Positions 9,391-17,684 of a stretch of DNA of 64,000 nt are shown piece by piece. Each line of letters begins with the position of its first letter. Position 1 is the first letter of the stretch. This DNA comes from Paraburkholderia bannensis NBRC 103871 (lineage in GTDB: Bacteria; Pseudomonadota; Gammaproteobacteria; Burkholderiales; Burkholderiaceae): the NCBI RefSeq assembly GCF_000685015.1, contig NZ_BAYA01000009.1, positions 1 through 64,000 of the forward strand. The letters run 5' to 3'. The position numbers and the translations under genes were made by a program. The notes beneath the pieces are model-generated. The model did no database searches. It saw only the letters and a list, made by a program, of their open reading frames with translations, and was not told the DNA's origin.

Positions 9391-9448
9391 TCGCTTGATG
9401 ATTCTCGATATGAGAGATAATCGGCGCTCAATAGCAACGCCGAACTAG

Positions 9449-9477
9449 AAAACCGGGGCCCAGCGCCCCGGTTTTTA
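9449..9477 (+). terminator. Intrinsic terminator after the fumarase gene
   Basis: AAAACCGGGGC-CCAGC-GCCCCGGTTTT forms an 11-bp stem ending in TTTTT, 59 bases past the stop codon. Confidence 0.85.
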
Positions 9478-9498
9478 TTTGAGTAACGCGAAACGTAC

Positions 9499-9513
9499 TG
9501 AGACTAATTCTCA
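9499..9513. promoter_or_regulatory. Candidate Fur box upstream of bfr
   Basis: TGAGACTAATTCTCA is a 7-1-7 inverted repeat matching 11 of 14 positions of TGATAAT-N-ATTATCA. It lies 126 bases before the bfr ATG. Bacterioferritin genes are often iron-controlled, but direct Fur binding here is inferred. Confidence 0.4.
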
Positions 9514-9639
9514 GCACGCTGCAAATAGCTGGATTTGGCTGCAATTTGACGCAGATTGTGTCTTGGCTTTTGTGTATTGAGCGTTTATTGTTTGATCCCA
9601 GTGTTAAAACCTGCACGCCCCCACAAGGAAGGAAAAACT

Positions 9640-10119
9640 ATGCAAGGCGACAAGAAAGTCATCGAATATCTGAATGCGCAGCTCAAGAACGAGCTGACCG
9701 CGATTAACCAGTACTTCCTGCACGCCCGCATGTACAAGCATTGGGGCCTCGAAAAGCTCGGCAAGCACGAATACGACGAGTCGATCGGCGAAATGCGTCA
9801 CGCAGACTGGCTCATCGAACGTATTTTCATGCTCGACGGCCTGCCCAACCTTCAGGATCTGCACAAGCTGCTGATCGGCGAAGAAACCCAGGAAGTGCTC
9901 GAATGCGACCTGAAGCTCGAGTACATCTCCCAGGGCACCTGCAAGGAAGCCATCGCTTATTGCGAATCGGTGCGCGATTTCGTCTCGCGTGAAATCTTCA
10001 CGAAGATTCTGGACGACACCGAAGAGCACATCGACTGGCTCGAAACGCAGATCGACCTGATCGGCAAGGTCGGCATCCAGAATTATCAGCAGACCATGAT
10101 GGGTTCGGTAGAATCCTGA
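9640..10119 (+). CDS. bfr: Bacterioferritin
   Basis: The 159-residue protein oxidises Fe(II) at a di-iron ferroxidase centre and stores iron in a 24-mer shell. Ligands fit the family: Glu18 ('KNELTAI'), Glu51 and His54 ('GEMRHAD'), and the later 'EEHIDW' pair. Met52 is the haem-bridging residue, so this is a true haem-bearing bacterioferritin rather than a ferritin. AAGGAAGG precedes the ATG at 9640. The bfd gene lies 1.3 kb downstream, beyond murI. Bfd ferredoxins release iron from Bfr, so the two probably work together. Confidence 0.97.
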   Translation: MQGDKKVIEYLNAQLKNELTAINQYFLHARMYKHWGLEKLGKHEYDESIGEMRHADWLIERIFMLDGLPNLQDLHKLLIGEETQEVLECDLKLEYISQGTCKEAIAYCESVRDFVSREIFTKILDDTEEHIDWLETQIDLIGKVGIQNYQQTMMGSVES

Positions 10120-10134
10120 TCCCGGATTGCTGTA

Positions 10135-10168
10135 CGGCCGCACCCGCGCTCCCGTGGGTGCGGCCTTC
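10135..10168 (+). terminator. Hairpin terminator after bfr
   Basis: CGGCCGCACCC pairs with GGGTGCGGCC around a nine-to-ten-base loop just past the bfr stop. The T-run after it is weak, so termination may be partial. Confidence 0.5.
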
Positions 10169-10246
10169 GCAACGCCAGCTTTTCAGTACCTTAAGTACCC
10201 TTTTGTACCCTTTTGTACCCTCTCCCGTTCTCCGTTTCCGACTCAC

Positions 10247-11113
10247 GTGAACCATCCGGCTCCTGACTGCGCCACGCCTGTCGCGCCCATCGGCATCTTC
10301 GATTCCGGGCTGGGCGGCCTTTCGGTGCTGCGCGCCGTGCGTGCGCACCTGCCTGAGCAGCGGATCGTCTACGTGGCCGACTCGCGCTATGCGCCCTATG
10401 GCCAGCGCGACGACGACTTCATCGCCGACCGCACGCTCGCGATCGGCGAATGGCTCGTGGCGCAGGGCGCAAAGGCGCTGGTGGTCGCCTGCAACACCGC
10501 GACGGCGCAATCGATCGAGTTCGTGCGCGCGCGCCTGCCGATCCCGCTCGTGGGCGTGGAGCCGGGCGTGAAGCCCGCGGCACAGCAGTCGAAGTCGCGT
10601 GTGGCCGGCGTGCTCGCCACCCAGGTGACCTTGCGCAGCGCGCGCTTCCAGGCGCTGGTCGAGCGCCACGCCGACGACCTGCGCGTGCTCTGCCAGCCCG
10701 GCCACGGTCTGGTGGAAGCGGTCGAGCGCTGCGACATCGATTCGCCGGCACTCGTCGCGCTGCTGCGCGGCTACGTCCAGCCGATGCTCGACGCGGGCGC
10801 GGACACGCTGGTGCTCGGCTGCACGCACTATCCGTTTCTGGATGCGGCGATCCGCTCGATCGTCGGCGAGCGCATGACGCTGATCGATACCAGCGTGGCC
10901 ATTGCGCGCCAGCTCGAACGCGTGCTCGACCAGCACGGCCTGCGGCCTGCGACGACCGGCCGTGCCGCCGCCGCCGACGTGCGGCTTTGCTCGACCAGTG
11001 ACGGCACGCACCTGCGCGCGCTCGCCGCTGCACTGCTCGATATCGATGCGCCGGTCGAACGCGTCCAGATCCCTTCGCGCCGCACCCGCGAGCTCGAATC
11101 CGACGCTGCCTGA
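10247..11113 (+). CDS. murI: Glutamate racemase
   Basis: The 288-residue enzyme supplies D-glutamate for peptidoglycan. It shows 'IGIFDSGLGGLSVLRA' at the N-terminus and the two catalytic cysteines, Cys82 in 'VVACNTATA' and Cys192 in 'LGCTHYPF'. The frame is open from 10127, but the first 40 codons read through the bfr terminator. The GTG at 10247 (MNHPAPDC) gives the normal family length. No good Shine-Dalgarno is visible. A triple TACCCTTTTG-type repeat lies just upstream (10196-10225). Confidence 0.93.
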   Translation: MNHPAPDCATPVAPIGIFDSGLGGLSVLRAVRAHLPEQRIVYVADSRYAPYGQRDDDFIADRTLAIGEWLVAQGAKALVVACNTATAQSIEFVRARLPIPLVGVEPGVKPAAQQSKSRVAGVLATQVTLRSARFQALVERHADDLRVLCQPGHGLVEAVERCDIDSPALVALLRGYVQPMLDAGADTLVLGCTHYPFLDAAIRSIVGERMTLIDTSVAIARQLERVLDQHGLRPATTGRAAAADVRLCSTSDGTHLRALAAALLDIDAPVERVQIPSRRTRELESDAA

Positions 11114-11345
11114 ATACAACAGGCGTACCAACCGGCGCCTTTTCGGTCGCCCGTTCCGCCCCCATTCTTACACCCGTCTTTCGCCATCTGGCCCCGCCTG
11201 ACGGGCGCTAGCCACGGCCTTGTGCGATCGCGCCCCGATCTGCCGTCTGGCTGATCCAGAGCAAAATCCCTGCTAAGCATCCGGTTTTGTTACAAAAATT
11301 CCGACTGCATGCTCGCCAAGTGCTTGCCAAACGAGCCAAACATAA

Positions 11346-11360
11346 TGATAATAATTCGCA
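11346..11360. promoter_or_regulatory. Fur box upstream of bfd
   Basis: TGATAATAATTCGCA matches 12 of 14 positions of the 7-1-7 Fur palindrome, within an AT-rich stretch (CATAATGATAATAATTCGCA). It ends 25 bases before the bfd ATG, where it would block the promoter under iron repletion. Confidence 0.7.
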
Positions 11361-11385
11361 TTAACTCTCTCTATTGCGCTCCATC

Positions 11386-11646
11386 ATGATTGTCTGCGTG
11401 TGCAAGTCCGTCTCCGACCGTACGATCCGTGCCTCGATTGCCGAGGGCATGGACTCTTTCGACGAGCTGCAATTCGAGCTCGGCGTCGCGACCTGCTGCG
11501 GCAAGTGCGAAGAATCTGTTCGCGACGTGATGGCGCAAAGCGGTGTCTGTGCAAGCCGTTGCGGCGTGACGCATCACCACGCTCACCCGGTCGTCGCCGT
11601 GCCGCACGTCGTGCCGATGACGTTCTACGAGCGCAAGGCCGCCTGA
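11386..11646 (+). CDS. bfd: Bacterioferritin-associated ferredoxin ([2Fe-2S])
   Basis: The 86-residue protein begins MIVCVCKSVSDRTIR and carries the Bfd cysteine set: Cys4 and Cys6 (CxC) and Cys38 and Cys41 in 'TCCGKC'. An extra Cys37 is adjacent. Bfd delivers electrons to bacterioferritin haem to mobilise stored iron. The C-terminal tail past residue 50 is longer than the minimal domain and His-rich ('VTHHHAHPVV'). A Fur box sits at the promoter, so the gene should be induced in iron shortage. The frame opens four codons earlier at a TTG without a ribosome site. Confidence 0.93.
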   Translation: MIVCVCKSVSDRTIRASIAEGMDSFDELQFELGVATCCGKCEESVRDVMAQSGVCASRCGVTHHHAHPVVAVPHVVPMTFYERKAA

Positions 11647-11783
11647 TTTTTCCGTGGTGCGCGTTTCAAGCCTGCTGAGGCGCGCGCCGCAAAAACGCTC
11701 AGATAACCGAGCGCTTTATCGCCGACAGCAAGCCAGTTTCACGACCAGCCAGCTACCGCTCGCACCTTTTTCTGGAGGACGGG

Positions 11784-11846
11784 ATGGAATTGCTGATCGG
11801 ATTTGTGACCACCGTGTGCATCTCGCTGTTGATCTTTCGCCCATAA
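11784..11846 (+). CDS. Possible 20-residue single-helix membrane protein before tonB
   Basis: An ATG with TCTGGAGG six bases upstream opens a 20-codon frame, MELLIGFVTTVCISLLIFRP, almost entirely one hydrophobic helix. It lies between bfd and tonB, 63 bases before the tonB start and on the same strand. The strong ribosome site and helix composition argue for translation. I recognise no family. It could be a small partner of the TonB/ExbBD complex, but that is only a positional guess. Confidence 0.45.
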   Translation: MELLIGFVTTVCISLLIFRP

Positions 11847-11909
11847 AGCTGCCCGTAGCGACGCGTTGTCTGCCTTGTGCGCCGTCGATTACAGGGCGGC
11901 CACGCTAAC

Positions 11910-12644
11910 ATGCAGGCTTCTCAAACCACCGCCAACGCGCTGACCTTCCCCGCCTTACGCACGAATCGCCGTGTCGTAATCGCGACGGCGATCGTCCTTG
12001 CGCTGCACGCCGCGCTCATCGCCGTCGTGCTCACGCACCACGACGACGCCAAGCCCATCGCACTCGAATCGCAAGCCATCACGGCCGAGCTGCTCAAGCC
12101 TGAGCCAGTCGCCGCGCCGGCCGCGATCCAGTCCACGCCGACTCCGCCGCCGCCCAAGCCGGTACCCATCAAACGCGAAAAGCCCAAGGCCCAGCCGAAG
12201 CAAAAGCCGACGCCCACGCCGCCGCTACCGGTCGCCGCCGCGCCCTCGCAGCACGCTATCGAAACGCCCGCGCCCGCCGATCCGTCGCCGCCCGCCCCGG
12301 TCGCGCCCCCGCCGCCACAAGCGGCCGCGGCCGCACCGGCCAAGCCCGTGATGGCGCTGTCCGCGCCCAAGAACGTTTCGCACCTCGACTGCCGCATCGT
12401 CGAGCCGGACTACCCGACGCTCTCCAAGCGCCGCGGCGAGACCGGCACGGCGCTCGTGCACTTCGTGGTGGGCCTCACCGGCAAGATCGAAAACATCGAG
12501 TTGCGCAAGTCCAGCGGCTACAGCCGCCTCGACGACGCCGCGATGGACGCCATGCGCAGCAGTGCCTGCAAGCCGTACCTGGAGGACGGCCAGCCGGTGC
12601 GCGCAGCGTACACGCAGCCCTTCGATTTCAGCCTGCACGATTGA
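11910..12644 (+). CDS. tonB: TonB family energy transducer
   Basis: The 244-residue protein has a short cytosolic N-terminus, one membrane helix (about 21-41), a long Pro/Lys/Ala-rich periplasmic spacer ('TPPPPKPVPIKREKPKAQPK'), and a C-terminal TonB domain (about 155-244) with 'YPTLSKRRGETGTALVHFVV'. It transmits proton-motive energy from ExbB/ExbD to outer-membrane siderophore and haem receptors. The ATG at 11910 is chosen because the 11 codons before it (from a TTG) do not look like protein. exbB and exbD follow in order. Confidence 0.92.
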   Translation: MQASQTTANALTFPALRTNRRVVIATAIVLALHAALIAVVLTHHDDAKPIALESQAITAELLKPEPVAAPAAIQSTPTPPPPKPVPIKREKPKAQPKQKPTPTPPLPVAAAPSQHAIETPAPADPSPPAPVAPPPPQAAAAAPAKPVMALSAPKNVSHLDCRIVEPDYPTLSKRRGETGTALVHFVVGLTGKIENIELRKSSGYSRLDDAAMDAMRSSACKPYLEDGQPVRAAYTQPFDFSLHD

Positions 12645-12728
12645 CGCACAGGTGTCGGGCGCGCGGCCAGCTTCGCGCGCCTGAATGAGAATCACACTGT
12701 TTTGATGAATTGAATTAAAGGAAAAAGC

Positions 12729-13463
12729 ATGCAGAACTACGGTATCGCCCACGTCTGGGCGCAAGGGGATTTCGTGACGCGCGGCATCGCGCTGGCACTG
12801 TTCATCATGTCGGTGCTGTCGTGGTGCGTGATCGTCGTGAAGGGCTGGAACGTCGCGCGCCTGAAGCGCCAGACCAAGAACGCCGAACAACAGTTCTGGC
12901 ACTCGGACGATCTCGCGGACGGCGTGAAGAAGCTCGGTAGCGGCACGCGCGACGACAATCCGTTCCTCGCCCTCGCCCTCTCGGGCCAGGAAGCCGCCGA
13001 TCACCACCACCAGACGCAACCGCATCTGCACGACCGCATGGACGTGTCGGACTGGGTCACGCGCTGCCTGAAGGACACGATGGACGAGTCGGTCGCGAAG
13101 ATGCAGTCGGGCCTCGCGATCCTCGCCTCGATCGGCAGCACGGCGCCGTTCGTCGGCCTGTTCGGTACGGTGTGGGGCATCTATCACGCCCTGCTCTCGA
13201 TCGGCGCATCGGGCCAGACCTCGATCGACGCGGTCGCGGGCCCGGTCGGCGAAGCGCTCATCATGACGGCGTTCGGCCTGTTCGTCGCGATTCCGGCGGT
13301 GCTCGGCTACAACGCGCTCACGCGCGCCAACAAGGCCATCGTCACGAAGCTCAACCGCTTCGCGCACGGCCTGCACGCCTTCTTCGTGACGGGCGCACGC
13401 CTGTCGTCGACGGCCAAGGGCGGCAACGCCGGCAACCTGCGCGTCGCCGCACGCAACCATTAA
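12729..13463 (+). CDS. exbB: Biopolymer transport protein ExbB (TolQ/MotA family)
   Basis: The 244-residue protein has three membrane helices (about 15-40, 130-155 and 175-200) and the family core 'ASIGSTAPFVGLFGTVWGI'. ExbB pentamers surround ExbD and use proton flow to energise TonB. AAAGGAAAAAGC precedes the ATG. It sits 84 bases after tonB and 18 before exbD. Confidence 0.96.
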   Translation: MQNYGIAHVWAQGDFVTRGIALALFIMSVLSWCVIVVKGWNVARLKRQTKNAEQQFWHSDDLADGVKKLGSGTRDDNPFLALALSGQEAADHHHQTQPHLHDRMDVSDWVTRCLKDTMDESVAKMQSGLAILASIGSTAPFVGLFGTVWGIYHALLSIGASGQTSIDAVAGPVGEALIMTAFGLFVAIPAVLGYNALTRANKAIVTKLNRFAHGLHAFFVTGARLSSTAKGGNAGNLRVAARNH

Positions 13464-13481
13464 TCCGCGGAGGCAAGCAAC

Positions 13482-13901
13482 ATGGCGATGAGCCCTTTTG
13501 CCAGCGACGACGACGATGGCCTCATGAACGAAATCAACATGACGCCGCTCGTCGACGTCATGTTGGTTCTCCTGATCGTTTTCATGGTGACGATCCCCGT
13601 GATCCGTCACGCCGTGAAGATCGACCTGCCGCACGCGAGCAGCCAGAAGGAAGACACCAAGCCCGCGCAGATCAATATTTCGATCGAAGCGGACGGCACG
13701 GTGCTGTGGGACGGCAATGCCGTGAGCGACGAACAGCTCAACGCGAAGATCGCGGCGGCCGCCCAGCAGGAACCGCAGCCGGAGCTGCACCTGAACGCAG
13801 ACCGCAAGGTGCAGTACGAGAAGGTGGCGCAGGTGATGTCGGCGGCGCAAAGCGGCGGCCTCACGAAGCTCGGTTTCGTGACCGATCCGGCGCATAAGTA
13901 A
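13482..13901 (+). CDS. exbD: Biopolymer transport protein ExbD (TolR family)
   Basis: The 139-residue protein has a short cytosolic start 'DDGLMNEINMTPLVDVMLVL', one helix (about 22-42) with the conserved proton-path Asp in 'LVDVMLVL', and a periplasmic domain. GGAGG precedes the ATG. It closes the tonB-exbB-exbD operon and is followed by two terminator hairpins. Confidence 0.96.
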   Translation: MAMSPFASDDDDGLMNEINMTPLVDVMLVLLIVFMVTIPVIRHAVKIDLPHASSQKEDTKPAQINISIEADGTVLWDGNAVSDEQLNAKIAAAAQQEPQPELHLNADRKVQYEKVAQVMSAAQSGGLTKLGFVTDPAHK

Positions 13902-13940
13902 GCAGCACTGCGCTACGTTGTAGCGCATGCGCGATGCGAA

Positions 13941-13973
13941 ACGCGCGGCTCCAGGGCCGCGCGTTTTCTTTTG
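13941..13973 (+). terminator. Intrinsic terminator after exbD
   Basis: ACGCGCGGC-TCCAGG-GCCGCGCGT, a 9-bp stem, followed by TTTCTTTT. Confidence 0.8.
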
Positions 13974-14012
13974 CGCCGATTGATTCGGATGCCGAATTAT
14001 CGATGTACAAAG

Positions 14013-14048
14013 TAAAAGGCCTCCATCGTCGGATGAAGGCCTTTTTTT
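14013..14048. terminator. Second, bidirectional terminator hairpin
   Basis: AAAAGGCCT pairs with AGGCCTTTT around CCATCGTCGGATGA, with A-rich and T7 flanks. It could stop transcription from both exbD and the converging strand. Confidence 0.7.
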
Positions 14049-14389
14049 GAGCGCACGCGGCGCATTCGGGCGGTGGCGACACTCCCCGACAATCGCTCGG
14101 TTCACGTCGGCACATGCGACTGCCGTGTTGGACACGGACTGCGCTTACGGCCCTGAAGGCTCACTATGATAGCGGCCATCAATTCCCGCACAAGACCGGT
14201 GCTTGGCGAGAGGACTTCAATATATTCCTCTCGCTCCCCGGCTTCAAGACTTCGGCCATTGAAAGTAACGATTGCCGGCGGCGCTTAAATGCCAAAAAGC
14301 AAACACGCCGCTAACCGGTACAAGCCTTCATACAAACGAACATGCGTGCATGTTCGCAAAGCTCTCGCGCGTCGCAGCCGCGCGGGCCA
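14049..14389. other. Non-coding region with two inverted repeats between exbD and the LysR gene
   Basis: No credible gene was found in these 341 bases. They hold a perfect 9-bp hairpin (GCGAGAGGA at 14206-14214 with TCCTCTCGC at 14226-14234, AT-rich loop) and a 9-2-9 palindrome (CGAACATGC-GT-GCATGTTCG, 14337-14356). A TATGAT hexamer at 14165-14170 could be a -10 box. The flanking genes converge here. Confidence 0.5.
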
Positions 14390-15406
14390 TCAAGCCGTTT
14401 CGATATTGCTCACGGCCTTGGCGCGCTGCGCCTCGATACCGTTCTTCGCGATCAATGCGTCGATATCGCTTTTAAGCGGGCATTCCTGTTGCAGGCTCTT
14501 GTCGGCGTCGAGCACCTCGACGAGGTAATCGACAAATGCGCGCACGGCCGGAACCATGCCCTGGCGCGACAGAAACACCGCATAGAGCTGCGGCACCGGC
14601 AGCGTCCAGCCCGGCATCACCGGCGAGAGCTTGCCTGAGCGCAGCGCGGCGCCGTACATCATCTCCGGCATCGCAGCGATCCCGAGGCCTTGCAGCGCGG
14701 CTTCGCGGATCGTCGTGAGGTCGGCGCTGATGAGGCGCGGCTCGTGTTCGTGCGAATGACGCGTGCCGTCCGGCGCGATCAGGTGGAACACATGGCGGCC
14801 GTCGCCCGTGGGCGTATCGAGCGTCTCGAAGCGGGTGAGATCGTCGGGCGTGAGCGGCGGCGCGTTCTGCGCGAGCAGGCTGGGCGCGCCCACCAGCATC
14901 TGCTCGGTGCGCCACAACGGGCGCACCACGATGTTGGCGTTCTGCGGCGGCTCGGAGCGCACGCGCAGCGCGATATCGACGGAATCCTCGAACAGATCGA
15001 TCACGCGATTGGTCACGCGCATCACCACCCGCACTTCGGGGAAGCGATGCATGAATTCGGGAATGATCTGCGAAAAGATGGTCTGCGAGAGCGTGACCGG
15101 CACGCTCACGCGCACCGTGCCGCGCGGCGACGAGCGCAGCGACTGCACGACGTTCACGGCGGCCTGCGCCTCCGCGAGCATCGCGCGGCAGTGCTGGTAG
15201 AACAGCTCGCCCGCCTCGGTCAGCGCGAGCTTGCGCGTGGAGCGTTGCAGCAGGCGCACGCCCAGCGACGCCTCCAGTTCGCTCACGCGGCGCGACAGCC
15301 GCGACTTGGAAATGCCGAGCACTCGCTCGGCCGCCGAGAATCCGCCGTGTTCGACGACCTGCGAGAAATACATCAGGTCGTTCAGGTTGTGCGAATCGAT
15401 TTTCAT
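14390..15406 (-). CDS. LysR family transcriptional regulator
   Basis: The 338-residue protein has an N-terminal winged helix-turn-helix (about 1-66, with 'GGFSAAERVLGISKSRLSRR') and a type 2 periplasmic-fold effector domain. It resembles the DsdC/AaeR-type group of LysR proteins in size and layout; the ligand is unknown. The ATG at 15406 (MKIDSHNLND) is preferred to a TTG eight codons earlier. It is transcribed away from the pirin gene with a 122-base spacer, the usual sign that it controls that neighbour. Confidence 0.9.
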   Translation of the reverse strand: MKIDSHNLNDLMYFSQVVEHGGFSAAERVLGISKSRLSRRVSELEASLGVRLLQRSTRKLALTEAGELFYQHCRAMLAEAQAAVNVVQSLRSSPRGTVRVSVPVTLSQTIFSQIIPEFMHRFPEVRVVMRVTNRVIDLFEDSVDIALRVRSEPPQNANIVVRPLWRTEQMLVGAPSLLAQNAPPLTPDDLTRFETLDTPTGDGRHVFHLIAPDGTRHSHEHEPRLISADLTTIREAALQGLGIAAMPEMMYGAALRSGKLSPVMPGWTLPVPQLYAVFLSRQGMVPAVRAFVDYLVEVLDADKSLQQECPLKSDIDALIAKNGIEAQRAKAVSNIETA

Positions 15407-15528
15407 GTCGTCGTTCCAGCGATGGGACAATCCATTGCGATCAGGCGGTCAAACAGGCCAAATCGGCTACCTATAATAGCGGTTTGTTTCGCATATCGCT
15501 CAATTCCCATTTTTTCGAGGTGATATCC

Positions 15529-16419
15529 ATGTCGGCCGTCCGCTCGATCGCCCACGTTTTTCCCGCCGTTCGCACCACCGAGGGCGGTGGGTTCGTCGTT
15601 CATCGTCCCTTCCCTACCCGTCAGTTGATGGACTTCGATCCGTTCCTGCTGCTCGACGAGATGGGGCCCACCGACTACGCGCCCGGCGCGGCCAAGGGCG
15701 CGCCCGACCACCCGCATCGCGGCTTCGAGACCGTCACGTACATGCTCGCGGGCCGCTTCGGCCACAAGGATTCGGCGGGCCATTCGGGCACGCTCAACCC
15801 CGGCGACGTCCAGTGGATGACGGCGGGCTCGGGCGTCATTCATAGCGAAATGCCTGACCCCGAATTCACGCGCACGGGCGGCCGCATGCACGGCTTGCAG
15901 TTGTGGGTGAACCTGCCGGCCACGGACAAGATGATCGCGCCGCGCTATCAGGAGATGCCGCACGCAGGCATTCCGCAAGGCCGCTCGGCGGACGGCAAGG
16001 CCACGGTCAAGGTGATCGCGGGCGAATCGCTGGGCGCGAAGGCCGCCATCGACACGCGCACGCCTATCCTGTATCTGCACTTCACACTCGCGCCCGGCGC
16101 GCGCGTGGAGCAGCCGGTGCCGTCGGCGTGGAATGTGTTCGCGTACGGTATTTCGGGCACGGCGCGCTATGGTGCTGAAGGCGCCGAAGGCGAGTCGATT
16201 GGCGCGCAGCAGATGGTGGCGTTCGCGGGCAACGGCGACACCGTGACGATCGAAGCGCCCGCCGATGCGAGCGAGCCGGTGGAAGTGCTGCTGATCGGCG
16301 GGCTGCCGCTCAACGAGCCGGTCGTGCGCTACGGCCCGTTCGTGATGAACACCGAGCAGGAGATCCGCCAGGCCGTGCTCGATTACCAGGCCGGGCGCAT
16401 GGGGCAGATCTCGCACTGA
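15529..16419 (+). CDS. Pirin family protein
   Basis: The 296-residue bicupin has the metal-site signature of pirins: 'DHPHRGFETVTYMLAG' and 'GVIHSEMPD' near residues 55-115. Bacterial pirins include quercetinase-like dioxygenases and metabolic regulators; which applies is unclear. GAGGTGA precedes the ATG at 15529, so the 15 open codons upstream are dropped. A TATAAT at 15472-15477 is a likely -10 box. The divergent LysR gene probably regulates it. Confidence 0.9.
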   Translation: MSAVRSIAHVFPAVRTTEGGGFVVHRPFPTRQLMDFDPFLLLDEMGPTDYAPGAAKGAPDHPHRGFETVTYMLAGRFGHKDSAGHSGTLNPGDVQWMTAGSGVIHSEMPDPEFTRTGGRMHGLQLWVNLPATDKMIAPRYQEMPHAGIPQGRSADGKATVKVIAGESLGAKAAIDTRTPILYLHFTLAPGARVEQPVPSAWNVFAYGISGTARYGAEGAEGESIGAQQMVAFAGNGDTVTIEAPADASEPVEVLLIGGLPLNEPVVRYGPFVMNTEQEIRQAVLDYQAGRMGQISH

Positions 16420-16432
16420 ACGTAGCGGTTTA

Positions 16433-16469
16433 GCAAGCTTCGGCACGCGCTATGCGCGCCGAGGCTTGC
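16433..16469 (+). terminator. Hairpin after the pirin gene
   Basis: GCAAGCTTCGGC pairs with GCCGAGGCTTGC with one mismatch. There is no clear T-run, so it may act as a mRNA-stabilising hairpin rather than a strong terminator. Confidence 0.35.
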
Positions 16470-16577
16470 CCACAACGATCGCCGCTTTTTGTCACAATAA
16501 GGTTTTTGACGCCGCGCACCGGACTTCCTGTCCGGGCGCGGCGGATTCCACTCAACCGTTCCGTCCGCGAGGAGCGC

Positions 16578-16976
16578 ATGGCCGACACCGCAGTCACCGC
16601 ACACATTGGCTCGACGAACTATCAGGTGCAGTTCGACGACGGCACTCACACGTGGATCGCCGACGAACCGGCCTCGCTCGGCGGCGGCGACCGCGGGCCG
16701 ACGCCCTTCTCGCTGCTGCTGTCGAGCCTCGGCGCCTGCACCACAATCACGCTGAAGATGTACGCTCAGCGCAAGGAGTGGCCGCTCGAAGGCGTGCGCG
16801 TGAAACTGTCGATGGAAACCGGCAGCGAAGGCACGACCATCGATCGCCAGATCGGGCTCGAAGGCCCGCTCTCGGACGAGCAGCGCGAACGACTGCTGCA
16901 GATCGCCAACGCCTGCCCGGTTCATAAGATCCTCACGAACACCATCCATATCCGCTCGGGCCTCGTCGCCGCGTGA
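16578..16976 (+). CDS. OsmC family protein (probable peroxide/hydroperoxide reductase)
   Basis: The 132-residue protein has the OsmC fold with both redox cysteines, Cys54 in 'SLGACTTITL' and Cys113 in 'NACPVHKIL'. Such proteins reduce organic hydroperoxides. GAGGAGC directly precedes the ATG at 16578; the 42 open codons before it lack protein character. The 3' end overlaps or nearly abuts the next gene, suggesting one transcript. Confidence 0.92.
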   Translation: MADTAVTAHIGSTNYQVQFDDGTHTWIADEPASLGGGDRGPTPFSLLLSSLGACTTITLKMYAQRKEWPLEGVRVKLSMETGSEGTTIDRQIGLEGPLSDEQRERLLQIANACPVHKILTNTIHIRSGLVAA

Positions 16977-17017
16977 GTGCGCACGGACAAGCACGGACAT
17001 CACAGGAAGCTGTCGCC

Positions 17018-17503
17018 TTGAATTTCGAACACCTCATCCAGATCAACGACCCGACGAATCCGCTCGTGCAGCCGATGACGCGCGAGCAGCTCTGGGAGGG
17101 CCTCGTGCTGCGCGCCGAGCAGCCGCAACTTTTCGTGCTGGGCCTCGATAGCTGCGAGATCCTCACGCGCGAAGCCAATACGCTCGAGCGCGAGCTGCAC
17201 TACGGCCACGCCACCGTGCGCGACCGCGTCACGCTCACGCCCAACGAGAGCGTGCGCTACGACATCCTCGCGACCGCCGAATACGTGGGCGGCTCGCTCA
17301 CGATGACAATCGAGCAACCGGAGCCGCTGGAGCTGTTCCTGCGCTTCGAGTACCGCACGACGCTGCCGACCGCCGAGTCCGGCGAGGAGCACGAGACCTC
17401 GGAGATCGTGAAGTCGGCCTATCGCGAGTCCGATATCGACACCGTGCGACTGATTCGCCAGTACGTGCAGGGCCCGGGCGAGCCGGAAGCGCCGCTGCAC
17501 TGA
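17018..17503 (+). CDS. AtaL-like SRPBCC (DUF1857) protein
   Basis: The 161-residue product MNFEHLIQINDPTNPLVQPM resembles AtaL-like START/SRPBCC proteins: early 'QLWEGLVLRAEQP' helix, beta strands, then a long C-terminal helix. They bind hydrophobic ligands; no reaction is assigned. The TTG at 17018 has AGGAA nine bases upstream and gives the family N-terminus. A GTG at 16973, overlapping the OsmC stop as GTGA, is an alternative that adds 15 residues. The pair with OsmC looks like an operon. Confidence 0.8.
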   Translation: MNFEHLIQINDPTNPLVQPMTREQLWEGLVLRAEQPQLFVLGLDSCEILTREANTLERELHYGHATVRDRVTLTPNESVRYDILATAEYVGGSLTMTIEQPEPLELFLRFEYRTTLPTAESGEEHETSEIVKSAYRESDIDTVRLIRQYVQGPGEPEAPLH

Positions 17504-17520
17504 ATTTCGCTCACCCCATC

Positions 17521-17551
17521 ACGCCCGGCCCCGCGCCGGGCGTTGTTTTTT
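17521..17551 (+). terminator. Intrinsic terminator after the AtaL-like gene
   Basis: ACGCCCGGC-CCCGC-GCCGGGCGT, a 9-bp stem, followed by TGTTTTTT. Confidence 0.85.
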
Positions 17552-17622
17552 CAGGGACGCGCGGGTGCAACAGGCATAAAGCTATCGCTACCCGTTTTCG
17601 ATGAATTTATCGCAATTGAAAA

Positions 17623-17637
17623 TAAGAACAATTATCA
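17623..17637. promoter_or_regulatory. Fur box upstream of hemP
   Basis: TAAGAACAATTATCA matches 11 of 14 positions of the 7-1-7 Fur palindrome, with a perfect right half, in an AT-rich tract 48 bases before the hemP ATG. Confidence 0.65.
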
Positions 17638-17684
17638 TTTAGAATTCATCCATCGAATCGAGACACAGACCAACCGTCACGTTC

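Noticed and set aside
12225..14135. 636-codon reverse open frame across tonB-exbD
   Set aside because: The forward strand encodes three recognisable proteins there; the reverse product is low-complexity Arg/His/Asp sequence.
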